DNA of 5,582 bases from Chloroflexota bacterium (GCA_963169135.1 CAUJEQ010000204.1:1-5582); one strand, 5' to 3'. Shown: positions 1-5,582, counted from the first letter of the stretch. Program-made: numbers and translations. Notes: a model not told the origin generated them from the sequence alone.

Positions 1-50
1 ATGATGCTCTGCGCTCAGAGTGGGACGACGCCGAGTGGGAATGGGAGTAA
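1..50 (+). CDS. MazE-type antitoxin, C-terminal tail only (5'-truncated by window edge)
   Basis: The third frame is open from the window edge to a TAA at 48-50. It encodes the acidic, Trp-rich tail DALRSEWDDAEWEWE. The gene's start and DNA-binding domain lie outside the window. Acidic C-terminal tails with aromatic residues are typical of AbrB/MazE-fold antitoxins, where the tail wraps around the toxin and blocks its RNA-binding groove. The strongest argument is position: the stop overlaps the likely mazF-type start (ATG at 41) by 10 bases, the usual translationally coupled antitoxin-toxin arrangement. Only 15 residues are visible, so the antitoxin family (AbrB-like or ribbon-helix-helix) cannot be decided here. 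Confidence 0.62.
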   Translation, partial: DALRSEWDDAEWEWE

Positions 51-364
51 CACGCTTCGAGGTCTGGCTCGTCAATCTCGACCCAACGGTGGGCAGCGAG
101 ATTCGGAAGACGCGTCCCTGCGTCGTCGTGTCGCCGGATGACATGAACCGGCACCTCAGGACCGCCATCGTGGCGCCCCTGACAACGGCCGGAAAGCTCT
201 ATCCCTCGCGCGTGGCATGCGGGTTCCAGGGCCGCGACGGCATGGTCGTACTCGACCAGTTGAGGACCGTCGACCAGGCTCGCCTGGTCCGCCGGATGGG
301 AACGCTCGACCGCGAGACGACGGATGCCGTCCTCGGCACGCTGCAGGAGATCTTCGCCTTCTGA
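41..364 (+). CDS. mazF: MazF/PemK-family mRNA endonuclease toxin
   Basis: This is a 107-residue protein, the usual size for MazF/PemK toxins (Pfam PF02452 family). These small beta-barrel, ribosome-independent endoribonucleases cut mRNA at short specific sequences and halt growth when the antitoxin is lost. Recognisable family motifs are RFEVWLVNLDPTVGSEI (residues 5-21), KTRPCVVVSPDDMN (23-36), APLTT (46-50) and DQLRTVD (72-78). The Arg-Pro pair at 25-26 and the Thr pair at 49-50 sit where the family keeps its catalytic Arg and Thr. I chose ATG 41 because the family normally starts only a few residues before the R-x-E-V-W-L motif and because this ATG overlaps the antitoxin stop. GTG 20 or GTG 35 would add 7 or 2 residues but have no clear ribosome site. 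The toxin looks intact. It ends 3 bases from the converging higA stop, leaving no room for a separate terminator. Confidence 0.93.
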   Translation: MGVTRFEVWLVNLDPTVGSEIRKTRPCVVVSPDDMNRHLRTAIVAPLTTAGKLYPSRVACGFQGRDGMVVLDQLRTVDQARLVRRMGTLDRETTDAVLGTLQEIFAF

Positions 365-367
365 GCC

Positions 368-700
368 CTATGCGGGACGAGTGAGAGGCTCGATCTCCCG
401 CTCGATGGTGTCGCCCAGGCCCCGTTTGGCCCTGCGGACGTCGAACTCAGTCTGGAGGTTCATCCAGAACTGGGCCGAGGTTCCGAAGAAGCGTGCCAGC
501 CGTAAGGCGGTGTCTGCGGTGATTGACCTGGTGCCGTGAACGATCTCGTTGATGCGCCTCGGAGGCACCCGCAACTCCCGCGCGAGCCGGTACTGGCTCA
601 TTCCGAGGGGCCTCAGGAACTCCTCGAGGAGAATTTCGCCCGGAGGGATGAGATCGAGGAGTTCGCCCCGGTCATCAGCGGTAGTCGGTGATTTCGACAT
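368..700 (-). CDS. higA: HigA-type antitoxin, XRE-family helix-turn-helix protein
   Basis: This is a 110-residue antitoxin that neutralises the HigB toxin and represses the shared operon. After a short N-terminal tail comes the family signature IPPGEILLEEFLRPLGMSQ (residues 18-36). An XRE-type helix-turn-helix spans about 33-72, with SQYRLARELRVPPRRI for the first helices and INEIVHGTRSIT (50-61) leading out of the recognition helix. The conserved GTSAQFWMNLQ segment follows (73-83). The start at 700 is supported by an AAGGAG ribosome site 9 bases upstream. Starts at 709, 718 and 748 in the same frame would be longer and lie deeper inside higB. The gene overlaps the end of higB by 26 bases, so the order is toxin first, as usual for higBA, and translation of the two is probably coupled. 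The probable operator is the inverted repeat at 976-1004. Confidence 0.95.
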   Translation of the reverse strand: MSKSPTTADDRGELLDLIPPGEILLEEFLRPLGMSQYRLARELRVPPRRINEIVHGTRSITADTALRLARFFGTSAQFWMNLQTEFDVRRAKRGLGDTIEREIEPLTRPA

Positions 701-956
701 CGTAAGCATCTCCTTCATCCCAGCGGAAACAAATTCTCCACTGATCATTGACGCGAAGGCTCATCTGACCCGCACGATCGCTGGCCAGTCGTTCGAGCCT
801 GTTCCCGGGCGGACTGCGCAGTTCCTCAACATCGGTGGCCGCGTGAAGCACGAGTGGCTTTCGGAGCGCAGCCACCTGGATCTCGCGTGTGAGGCGACGG
901 GCGATCTCTCCGCGGAAGACGCGTTCGGTTTCGCTGTTCCCGAACGACTTGATCAC
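675..956 (-). CDS. higB: HigB-type toxin, RelE-superfamily mRNA interferase
   Basis: This is a 93-residue toxin of the HigB-like group (Pfam PF05015 family). Members bind the ribosomal A site and cleave mRNA during translation. The start is the GTG at 956 because the family typically begins M-I-K-S-F, and the visible sequence from there is VIKSFGNSETERVFRGE. In-frame starts further upstream would run through the inverted repeat and add residues unlike the family. Recognisable motifs include RRLTREIQVAALRK, the block SPPGNRLERLASDRAGQMS, and LRVNDQWRICFRW. The protein ends ...VEITDYR. Characterised relatives, and most family members I recall, end in DYH, so the terminal His appears replaced by Arg (codon 678-680). 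The toxin gene comes first and overlaps higA by 26 bases. Confidence 0.92.
   Translation of the reverse strand: MIKSFGNSETERVFRGEIARRLTREIQVAALRKPLVLHAATDVEELRSPPGNRLERLASDRAGQMSLRVNDQWRICFRWDEGDAYDVEITDYR
710..715 (-). promoter_or_regulatory. Ribosome binding site of higA
   Basis: On the minus strand AAGGAG sits 9 bases before the ATG at 700, inside the end of the higB coding sequence. It is the clearest Shine-Dalgarno site in the window and decides the higA start. A strong internal site lets the antitoxin be translated efficiently from the same mRNA as the toxin. Confidence 0.8.
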
Positions 957-975
957 GCCCCAGCTTGAATGTCGC

Positions 976-1004
976 CCATGCATAACGTCAAGCGTTATGC
1001 ATGG
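976..1004. promoter_or_regulatory. Probable HigA operator: perfect 12-bp inverted repeat, 5-base spacer
   Basis: CCATGCATAACG (976-987) and its exact reverse complement CGTTATGCATGG (993-1004) flank the spacer TCAAG. The core TAACG/CGTTA resembles operators known for HigA-type repressors. It begins 19 bases upstream of the higB start and ends 60 bases before hflX. On the minus strand the centre contains TTGACG (991-986), a good -35 hexamer match. A bound HigA dimer would therefore cover the -35 region and repress higBA. I see only a poor -10 match (TTCAAG at 969-964, 16-base spacer). Confidence 0.75.
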
Positions 1005-1064
1005 CTTCCTCTCACACAGAGCCTCGCACCCCGCGCCCACAACCCGCTACGCTGGATCCAACAC

Positions 1065-2258
1065 ATGCCAAGAACCCTCCAATCCACCGCCCGTGTCGCT
1101 GACCGCGCCTACCTGGTTGCCGCCGATACGCCCGGCGCCCTCCTCCCCGCCGTAGAGTCATTACAGGAGCTCGCCGAGCTGGCCAAGACCGCAGGCGCCG
1201 ATGTCGTCGGGTCCACAACCCAGAAGCTCGAACACCCCCACCCCGCCACCTACATCGGCAAGGGCAAGGTCGACGAGGTCACCGAAGCCAGCAAGCAGCT
1301 TGGAGCCAACGTTGTCATCTTCGACGACGAGCTCTCGCCCTCGCAGCAGCGCAACCTCGAGCGCACGCTGGGCGTCAAGGTGATCGACCGCACCGCCCTC
1401 ATCCTCGACATCTTCGCGACACGCGCCAACACCCGCGAGGGCCGCGCCCAGGTCGAGCTCGCCCAGATGCAGTACCTGCTGCCCCGGCTTGCCGGCCAGT
1501 GGTCCCACCTCGAGCGTATGGAAGGCGCCATCGGCACCCGCGGCCCCGGCGAAACCCAGATCGAGACCGACCGCCGCCTGATCCGCAACCGGATCTCCAA
1601 GATCCGCCGCGACCTCGAAGAGGTCCGCACCCAGAGGGAGCTCTACCGCCGCCGGCGCGCCCGCAACAACATGCCGGTCATCGCACTCGTCGGCTATACG
1701 AACGCAGGCAAGTCCACCCTCATGCGCGCACTCAGCGGCGCCGATGTGCTCGCCGAGGACAAGCTCTTTGCCACGCTCGACCCGGTCACCCGGCGCATAA
1801 GCCTTCCATCCGGCGAGGTCGTCCTCCTGACCGATACCGTGGGCTTCATCCAGAAGCTTCCAACCGGGCTCGTCGCGGCCTTCCGCGCCACGCTCGAAGA
1901 ACTCGAAGAAGCCGACTTGCTCCTCCATGTCATCGACATCTCGCACACCAACGCCTACGAGCAGACCGAGACGGTCGACGCCACCCTGAAGGATCTCGGG
2001 GTCGAGTCGAAACCGCGGCTGCTCGCACTGAACAAGGTCGACCTGCTCACGAATGAGGACGGCACCCGCGTCGCCGACTTCGATGAGGCGCGAGCCGTGC
2101 TGCAGGGGGCCGGTGCCCCACCACGCAATGTGGTGGCCATTTCGGCAGAGCGCCGCTGGGGACTCGACCTCCTCCGCCAGCGCATCCAGGACGCCCTCGA
2201 TGGCGACCTTGATGGAGAGCACGAGCCGCTATCCGCGCTCATGCGTTCGGCCGTTTGA
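1065..2258 (+). CDS. hflX: GTPase HflX, ribosome-splitting and rescue factor
   Basis: This is a 397-residue protein in the usual HflX size range. HflX binds the 50S subunit, splits stalled or heat-damaged ribosomes, and contributes to antibiotic tolerance in some bacteria. The HflX-specific N-terminal domain (about 12-200) carries ATYIGKGKVDEV (61-72), DDELSPSQQRNLE (87-99), VIDRTALILDIFATRA (106-121) and GPGETQIETDRR (160-171), followed by a basic helical linker. The G domain has all its motifs: G1 GYTNAGKST (210-218), G2 around T237 in FATLDP, G3 DTVGF (257-261), G4 NKVD (323-326) and G5 ISA (359-361). I chose ATG 1065 because RVADRAYLV close behind it matches the family's N-terminus. An in-frame ATG at 969 would add 32 residues translated from the higBA operator. 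There is no strong ribosome site. A weak TACGCT at 1048-1053 could be a -10 element of a nearly leaderless transcript. The TA neighbour is divergent, so hflX is probably expressed separately. Confidence 0.97.
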   Translation: MPRTLQSTARVADRAYLVAADTPGALLPAVESLQELAELAKTAGADVVGSTTQKLEHPHPATYIGKGKVDEVTEASKQLGANVVIFDDELSPSQQRNLERTLGVKVIDRTALILDIFATRANTREGRAQVELAQMQYLLPRLAGQWSHLERMEGAIGTRGPGETQIETDRRLIRNRISKIRRDLEEVRTQRELYRRRRARNNMPVIALVGYTNAGKSTLMRALSGADVLAEDKLFATLDPVTRRISLPSGEVVLLTDTVGFIQKLPTGLVAAFRATLEELEEADLLLHVIDISHTNAYEQTETVDATLKDLGVESKPRLLALNKVDLLTNEDGTRVADFDEARAVLQGAGAPPRNVVAISAERRWGLDLLRQRIQDALDGDLDGEHEPLSALMRSAV

Positions 2259-2283
2259 ACCCCGACCGGCGAACCGGTAGAAC
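2255..2283 (+). promoter_or_regulatory. Candidate promoter of the CoA-transferase pair, overlapping the hflX stop
   Basis: TTGAAC (2255-2260) and TAGAAC (2278-2283) are separated by 17 bases, the ideal sigma-70-type spacing. Each matches its consensus at 4 of 6 positions. Transcription would begin about 2290, one or two bases before the ATG at 2292. No Shine-Dalgarno sequence precedes that ATG, so the arrangement fits a leaderless mRNA. The -35 hexamer overlaps the hflX stop TGA (2256-2258), allowing the pair to be transcribed independently of hflX. Sequence match only. Confidence 0.5.
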
Positions 2284-2291
2284 ACCTCTAT

Positions 2292-3575
2292 ATGAACCCT
2301 GAGAGCCCAACTATTCCGCTCGAACACCCCGCGGGCCCCCTCGCCGGATACCGTGTGCTGGACTTCGCCGACGAGAAGGGCCAGCTCTGTGCCCGGATCC
2401 TCGGCGAACTCGGCGCCGATGTGATCAAGGTCGAACCCCCTCGTGACGGCGACCCAACTCGCCAGAATGGCCCGTTCTTCAAGGGCGAGTCTGGGCCGGA
2501 CACGAGCCTCTACTGGTGGACCATGAACGCCGGCAAGCGCTCCGTTACCCTCCAGCTCAAGCTCGAAGCGGGCCGCGAAATCCTTCGCCGCCTCATTGCG
2601 CTCTCCGACATAGTAATCGAGACGAACACCCCCGGCGACGCGGCCCCCCACTGCATCGACTACGCATCCGTCAGCGCCGCGAACTCGTCAGCCATCCTCG
2701 TGAGTATCACGAACTTCGGCCAGACAGGGCCCTACGCGAAATGGCAGGCCACCGACATCGTCGGCCAGGCCATGGGCGGCCTCATGCACCTCAACGGCGA
2801 CGACGAGCACGGTCCCGTCCGCGTCACCGCGCCCCAGGCCTACGCCCAGGTCAACTTCCAGGCGGCGGTTGGCGCCATGGTCGCGCTCTATGCTCGCGGT
2901 GTGAACGACGGCGTCGGTCAGCACGTCGATGTGTCGATGCAGGAGGCCGTCGCCAACGCGATGGACAACACCCAGCAGATCTGGGACATCCGCCGCACGA
3001 ACGCCTCCGGGCCGGGAATGCATCGGAATGCAAGCGGTGTGAAGGGCGCGCGGTATCTCTTCGAAACCGCCGATGGATGGCTCGTCGCCCTCCAGACGGG
3101 CGGCCTCATCGGCACGGGCGCCAATGCCATCATCGACTGGCTGGCCGAGGCTGGCGAAGCGCGCGGACTCGATTCGCCCGAATGGCGCGCGCGCCTCACC
3201 TCGCTCCAGCCGCTGCCTCCCGAGGACGTCAGCCATGTCGAGGACACCCTCGCTGCCTTCCTCCGGACCCGCAAGAAGGAAGCACTCGTCGAAGAAGCCC
3301 AGCGGCGTGGTGCAGGCTGGGCTCCGGTCTTCAGTCCTTGCGAGATCGTCGACAGCAAACACCTCGCAGCTCGCGACTACTGGATTCGGGTCGTCCATGA
3401 GGACCTCGGCGAGTCGTTCATCTATCCGGGCGCGCCGTTCAAGCTGAGCGAGACGCCCTGGAAGCAGCGTGGCAGGGCTCCCCATGTGGGCGAACATAAC
3501 ATCCAGGTCTACGGCAGCCTCCTTCGTCTCGACGAAGCGGAGCTGCGGCGCCTCAAGCTGAAGATGGTGGTGTAA
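2292..3575 (+). CDS. CaiB/BaiF family (class III) CoA-transferase, catalytic Asp replaced by Tyr; probable non-catalytic partner subunit
   Basis: This 427-residue protein belongs to the class III CoA-transferase family (PF02515), which moves CoA between carboxylic acids without a free intermediate. Family marks are LAGYRVLDFADEKGQ (17-31), ILGELGADVIKVEPPRDGDP (36-55), NAGKRSVTLQL (79-89), SITNFGQTGPYAKW (138-151), GVGQHVDVSMQEAV (207-220), and the C-terminal GAGWAPVFSP (340-349) and FKLSETPW (383-390). Active members use an Asp at the start of the helix before the K-T-G-x-G-Q-type loop. Counting back from that loop, this protein has Tyr184 (codon TAC, 2841-2843) in the motif APQAYAQVNF, and no other Asp lies within 12 residues. 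It also lacks the APHN segment of the second protein. The gene has its own candidate promoter, has no ribosome site, and ends 4 bases before the partner gene. It resembles BbsE-like subunits more than stand-alone CoA-transferases. The substrate is unknown. Confidence 0.93.
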   Translation: MNPESPTIPLEHPAGPLAGYRVLDFADEKGQLCARILGELGADVIKVEPPRDGDPTRQNGPFFKGESGPDTSLYWWTMNAGKRSVTLQLKLEAGREILRRLIALSDIVIETNTPGDAAPHCIDYASVSAANSSAILVSITNFGQTGPYAKWQATDIVGQAMGGLMHLNGDDEHGPVRVTAPQAYAQVNFQAAVGAMVALYARGVNDGVGQHVDVSMQEAVANAMDNTQQIWDIRRTNASGPGMHRNASGVKGARYLFETADGWLVALQTGGLIGTGANAIIDWLAEAGEARGLDSPEWRARLTSLQPLPPEDVSHVEDTLAAFLRTRKKEALVEEAQRRGAGWAPVFSPCEIVDSKHLAARDYWIRVVHEDLGESFIYPGAPFKLSETPWKQRGRAPHVGEHNIQVYGSLLRLDEAELRRLKLKMVV

Positions 3576-3579
3576 CCCG

Positions 3580-4869
3580 ATGTCCGATGCACTCAAGAAA
3601 GTGTTCGAAGGCCTCCGAGTCGCCGACTTCGCCTGGGTCGGGGTCGGGCCCATCGTCTCCAAGTACCTGGCCGACCACGGCGCGGAAGTCGTCCGGATCG
3701 AGTCCAGCACCTACCCGGAAGCCCTCCGCCGCGTTGGCCCATTCGTTGACGACCAGCCGGGCATCGACCGTTCGGGCTACTACGCGAACTTCAACAGCTC
3801 CAAGCTCGGCGCCACCGTGAACCTGAAGCACCCGCGCGGCCCCGAGCTCATCAAGCGCTTTATCGCCACCTGCGACGTGGTAACCGAGTCGTTCACGCCG
3901 GGAACGATGGCAAAGTTCGGGCTGGACTACGAGTCGCTCCGCCAGCTCCGGCCCGACCTCCTCATGATCTCCATGCCGCTCTATGGCCAGACCGGCCCGT
4001 GGGCGAGCTACATGGGTTACGGCCATGTCCTCCAGGCCGCTGCCGGCTACAACCACATGACTGGCTGGCCGGATCAGCCCCCTATCGGCACAGGCGTCGC
4101 CTACACCGACTTTCTCGTGCCACACCTCGCGGCGACCGCCCTCATCGCCGCCCTCGACTACCGCAGGCGGACCGGAAAGGGCCAGTACATCGACTTCGGC
4201 CAGATGGAGGCTGCCGTCCACGGCCTGGGCACTGCCATCCTCGACTGGACCGCCAACGGCCACGAGCAGGTCCGGCTGGGTAACCACGACATGGAGGCGG
4301 CGCCCCACAATGCCTACAAGTGCCGCGACGGCCGCTGGATCGCCATCGCCTGTGCAACCGAGAAGCACTGGGAGGGTCTGAAAGCCGCTCTTGGACGCCC
4401 CGAGTGGTGCGACATGGACCGCATGCGCCGCCGCTGGCAGCGCATCAACGAGCTCAAGGAGATCGACCGGCACCTCGGGTTCTGGTTCGAAGACTTCACC
4501 CGTCTCGAGCGGGAGCCCGCTCTTCAGACCGAGGAAGGCGTCGAAGGTCCGCCGGTGCGCAAGTTCACCACCGAGGAGATCGTAGAACTGATGCAGTCGT
4601 TCGGCGTGCCCTGCGGCATCGTCCAGTCCCCCGAAGCCATGCACGCCGACCCCCAGCTGGCCCACCGCGGCCACTACTGGAAGCTCCAGCACCCCGTAAT
4701 GGGTCTCCGAACCTACGATGGCCCGGCATTTCGGCTCTCGAAGACGCCAACCGAACTGCGGAAGGCCGCCCCCTGCCTGGGCGAAGACAACGAGTACGTC
4801 TTCAAGGAGGTCGCCGGGCTGAGCGAGGACGAGTTCATCGAACTCCTCGCCGATGGCGCCTTCGAGTAG
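3580..4869 (+). CDS. CaiB/BaiF family (class III) CoA-transferase, catalytic subunit with intact Asp
   Basis: This 429-residue class III CoA-transferase keeps the expected active-site Asp, D177 (codon GAC, 4108-4110), in the motif GVAYTDFLVPHL (172-183). It is followed by the conserved RRRTGKGQYIDFGQMEAA (195-212). Other family marks are GLRVADFAWVGVGP (11-24), YLADHGAEVVRIES (29-42), TESFTPGTMAKFGLDYESL (102-120), LYGQTGPW (134-141), APHNAYKCRDGRWIAIAC (241-258), GVPCGIVQSPEAM (342-354) and FRLSKTPTELR (384-394). About 20 residues around 308-328 look like an insertion relative to simple family members. The overall pattern is like BbsF-type subunits, but closeness to benzylsuccinate enzymes cannot be established without a search. 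The start ATG 3580 lies 4 bases after the preceding stop. GGTGGTG within the last codons of that gene is at best a weak ribosome site, so translation is probably coupled. It may form a heterodimer with the upstream protein. Confidence 0.95.
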   Translation: MSDALKKVFEGLRVADFAWVGVGPIVSKYLADHGAEVVRIESSTYPEALRRVGPFVDDQPGIDRSGYYANFNSSKLGATVNLKHPRGPELIKRFIATCDVVTESFTPGTMAKFGLDYESLRQLRPDLLMISMPLYGQTGPWASYMGYGHVLQAAAGYNHMTGWPDQPPIGTGVAYTDFLVPHLAATALIAALDYRRRTGKGQYIDFGQMEAAVHGLGTAILDWTANGHEQVRLGNHDMEAAPHNAYKCRDGRWIAIACATEKHWEGLKAALGRPEWCDMDRMRRRWQRINELKEIDRHLGFWFEDFTRLEREPALQTEEGVEGPPVRKFTTEEIVELMQSFGVPCGIVQSPEAMHADPQLAHRGHYWKLQHPVMGLRTYDGPAFRLSKTPTELRKAAPCLGEDNEYVFKEVAGLSEDEFIELLADGAFE

Positions 4870-4887
4870 CCCGTCTGCAAAGTACCA

Positions 4888-4938
4888 ACGAGTCAGAAAG
4901 TTCCGTAGCAATTGCTTCGGGGCTCTCTGACCGGCTCG
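4888..4938. terminator. Possible bidirectional terminator-like stem-loop in the convergent gap
   Basis: The gap 4870-4951 lies between two converging genes. ACGAGTCAGA (4888-4897) can pair with TCTGAC plus TCGT (4926-4938), with a 3- or 4-base bulge on the right arm. The enclosed segment holds a near-palindrome at 4903-4920 centred on AGCAATTGCT with one T/T mismatch. No T-tract follows on either strand, so an intrinsic terminator is only a possibility. Confidence 0.25.
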
Positions 4939-4951
4939 TGCCTGCAGTGAG

Positions 4952-5582
4952 CTACTGGACGATGAAGTCGCCAGTCATCTCCACCGGATGGATGTCGCAG
5001 TGGAAGTAATACGTTCCGGGGTTTGGCACCGTGAACGTGATGGTGTCAGTCTCACCGCCCTTGATGATCTTCCCCTCAGCGCCTTCCACAAGCGTCACGC
5101 CGCCCTTCTTGTCAAAGAAGTGGATGTTGTGGAGTGCCTCACCCTCGTTGGTCAGCGTCACGGTGTACGGGACGCCAGCCTCTGCATTCAGCGTCTCCAC
5201 GTCGAAGTAGTTGTCTTTTGCGATGACCTGCGTGGCCCCCGGCGTTTCGCCGCCGCCATTCGTCGTTTCGCCGGTGCCGGTCGGGCCACCTTCGACTACC
5301 TTGAAGGTCCCGTTCATCTCGGCCGGATGCAGGTCGCAGAAAAAGTAGTAGTCACCGGCGCCCGGCGTGGTGAAAGTCACTTTCGTCTCGATACCGCCCC
5401 CATCGATGATCTCGCCCTGCGCGCCCGGGGCAAGCGTGGCCCCGCCCGCCTTATCGGTGAAGTGGATGTTGTGCTTCGCCGCGCCGTTGTTCACGAGCGT
5501 GACCGTGATTTCAGCGTTCGGGCCGGCCACGATTTCGGTCTTGTCGAACTTGTTGTCGGTTGCGACCACGCGGAAGGGGTTG
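4952..5582 (-). CDS. Secreted two-domain cupredoxin (blue copper) protein, 5'-truncated by window edge
   Basis: Two tandem cupredoxin domains are visible. The frame stays open past 5569 to the window end (residues NPFR precede the GTG codon there), so the start and any signal peptide or anchor lie outside. Numbering from that codon, domain 1 covers about 1-92 and domain 2 about 115-205. A Gly/Thr/Glu-rich linker (93-112) joins them. Each has a full type 1 copper ligand set: H33, C78, H81 and M85 in HNIHF and CDLHPAEM; H147, C191, H194 and M198 in HNIHF and CDIHPVEM. The ligand loop is C-x2-H-x3-M, compared with x4 in plastocyanin and x2 in amicyanin. About half the residues match between domains, indicating an internal duplication. 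Such proteins usually carry electrons outside the cytoplasmic membrane, but copper storage or another role is possible. The gene converges on the CoA-transferase pair, with no evident functional link. Confidence 0.93.
   Translation of the reverse strand, partial: NPFRVVATDNKFDKTEIVAGPNAEITVTLVNNGAAKHNIHFTDKAGGATLAPGAQGEIIDGGGIETKVTFTTPGAGDYYFFCDLHPAEMNGTFKVVEGGPTGTGETTNGGGETPGATQVIAKDNYFDVETLNAEAGVPYTVTLTNEGEALHNIHFFDKKGGVTLVEGAEGKIIKGGETDTITFTVPNPGTYYFHCDIHPVEMTGDFIVQ

Noticed and set aside
957..1040. Longer HigB starting further upstream on the minus strand
   Set aside because: The extra residues come from the operator region, and the family N-terminus V/M-I-K-S-F starts at GTG 956.
969..1064. 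N-terminal extension of HflX by 32 residues from an upstream ATG
   Set aside because: It would translate the higBA operator palindrome, has no family similarity, and the normal HflX N-terminus begins just after ATG 1065.
2118..2136. Hairpin CCACCAC / GTGGTGG with a 5-base loop inside hflX
   Set aside because: It is a short stem within a conserved coding region and not followed by a T-tract, so most likely chance from codon use.
1161..2222. Long open frame antisense to hflX (353 codons)
   Set aside because: This is a codon-bias shadow in GC-rich DNA: low-complexity composition, no recognisable domain, and complete overlap with a clear HflX gene.
3019..3035. Short direct repeat GGAATGCA within the first CoA-transferase
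   Set aside because: There are two copies of 8 bases in coding sequence, with no array or further copies, so not a CRISPR or mobile-element signature.
3184..3195. Self-complementary GC-only 12-mer GGCGCGCGCGCC
   Set aside because: It lies inside the first CoA-transferase (W-R-A-R-L codons) and is expected by chance in GC-rich coding DNA.
3553..4911. Long open frame antisense to the second CoA-transferase (452 codons)
   Set aside because: It mirrors the codon pattern of the real gene and has no motifs. Length alone is weak evidence at this GC content.

Overview
The window is a GC-rich, tightly packed bacterial segment with almost no non-coding DNA. It holds the end of one toxin-antitoxin (TA) operon (mazEF-like), a complete second TA operon (higBA), the translation GTPase gene hflX, two adjacent class III (CaiB/BaiF family) CoA-transferase genes, and the 3' part of a gene for a protein with two cupredoxin (blue copper) domains. 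High GC, paired CaiB/BaiF genes, tandem cupredoxin domains and starts that look leaderless would fit Chloroflexota (Dehalococcoidia-like) or a similar environmental lineage. No rRNA or other taxonomic marker is present, so that assignment is a weak inference.

Layout. Bases 1-50 are the last codons of a MazE-type antitoxin, overlapping the mazF-type toxin (41-364, +). The higBA operon runs the other way (higB 956-675, then higA 700-368) and ends 3 bases from the mazF stop, so the two TA modules lie tail to tail. The gap between higB and the divergent hflX (957-1064) contains a perfect 12-bp inverted repeat with a 5-base spacer, the probable HigA operator. hflX (1065-2258, +) is followed by a promoter-like pair of hexamers that overlaps its stop codon, and then by the CoA-transferase pair (2292-3575 and 3580-4869, +; 4 bases apart). 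A converging copper-protein gene (5582-4952, -) ends 82 bases after the second CoA-transferase gene. The gap between them has an imperfect stem-loop but no clear T-tract.

How the genes may work together. The two TA modules are self-contained stress or maintenance cassettes. The CoA-transferase pair is the most interesting part. The second protein keeps the family's catalytic Asp (D177), whereas the first has Tyr (Y184) at the aligned position. With the 4-base spacing, this suggests a two-subunit enzyme of the BbsEF or SmtAB kind, with one catalytic and one non-catalytic subunit. The substrate cannot be read from this sequence. I saw no CRISPR array, tRNA, rRNA or insertion sequence, and nothing that clearly amounts to a wholly new system.
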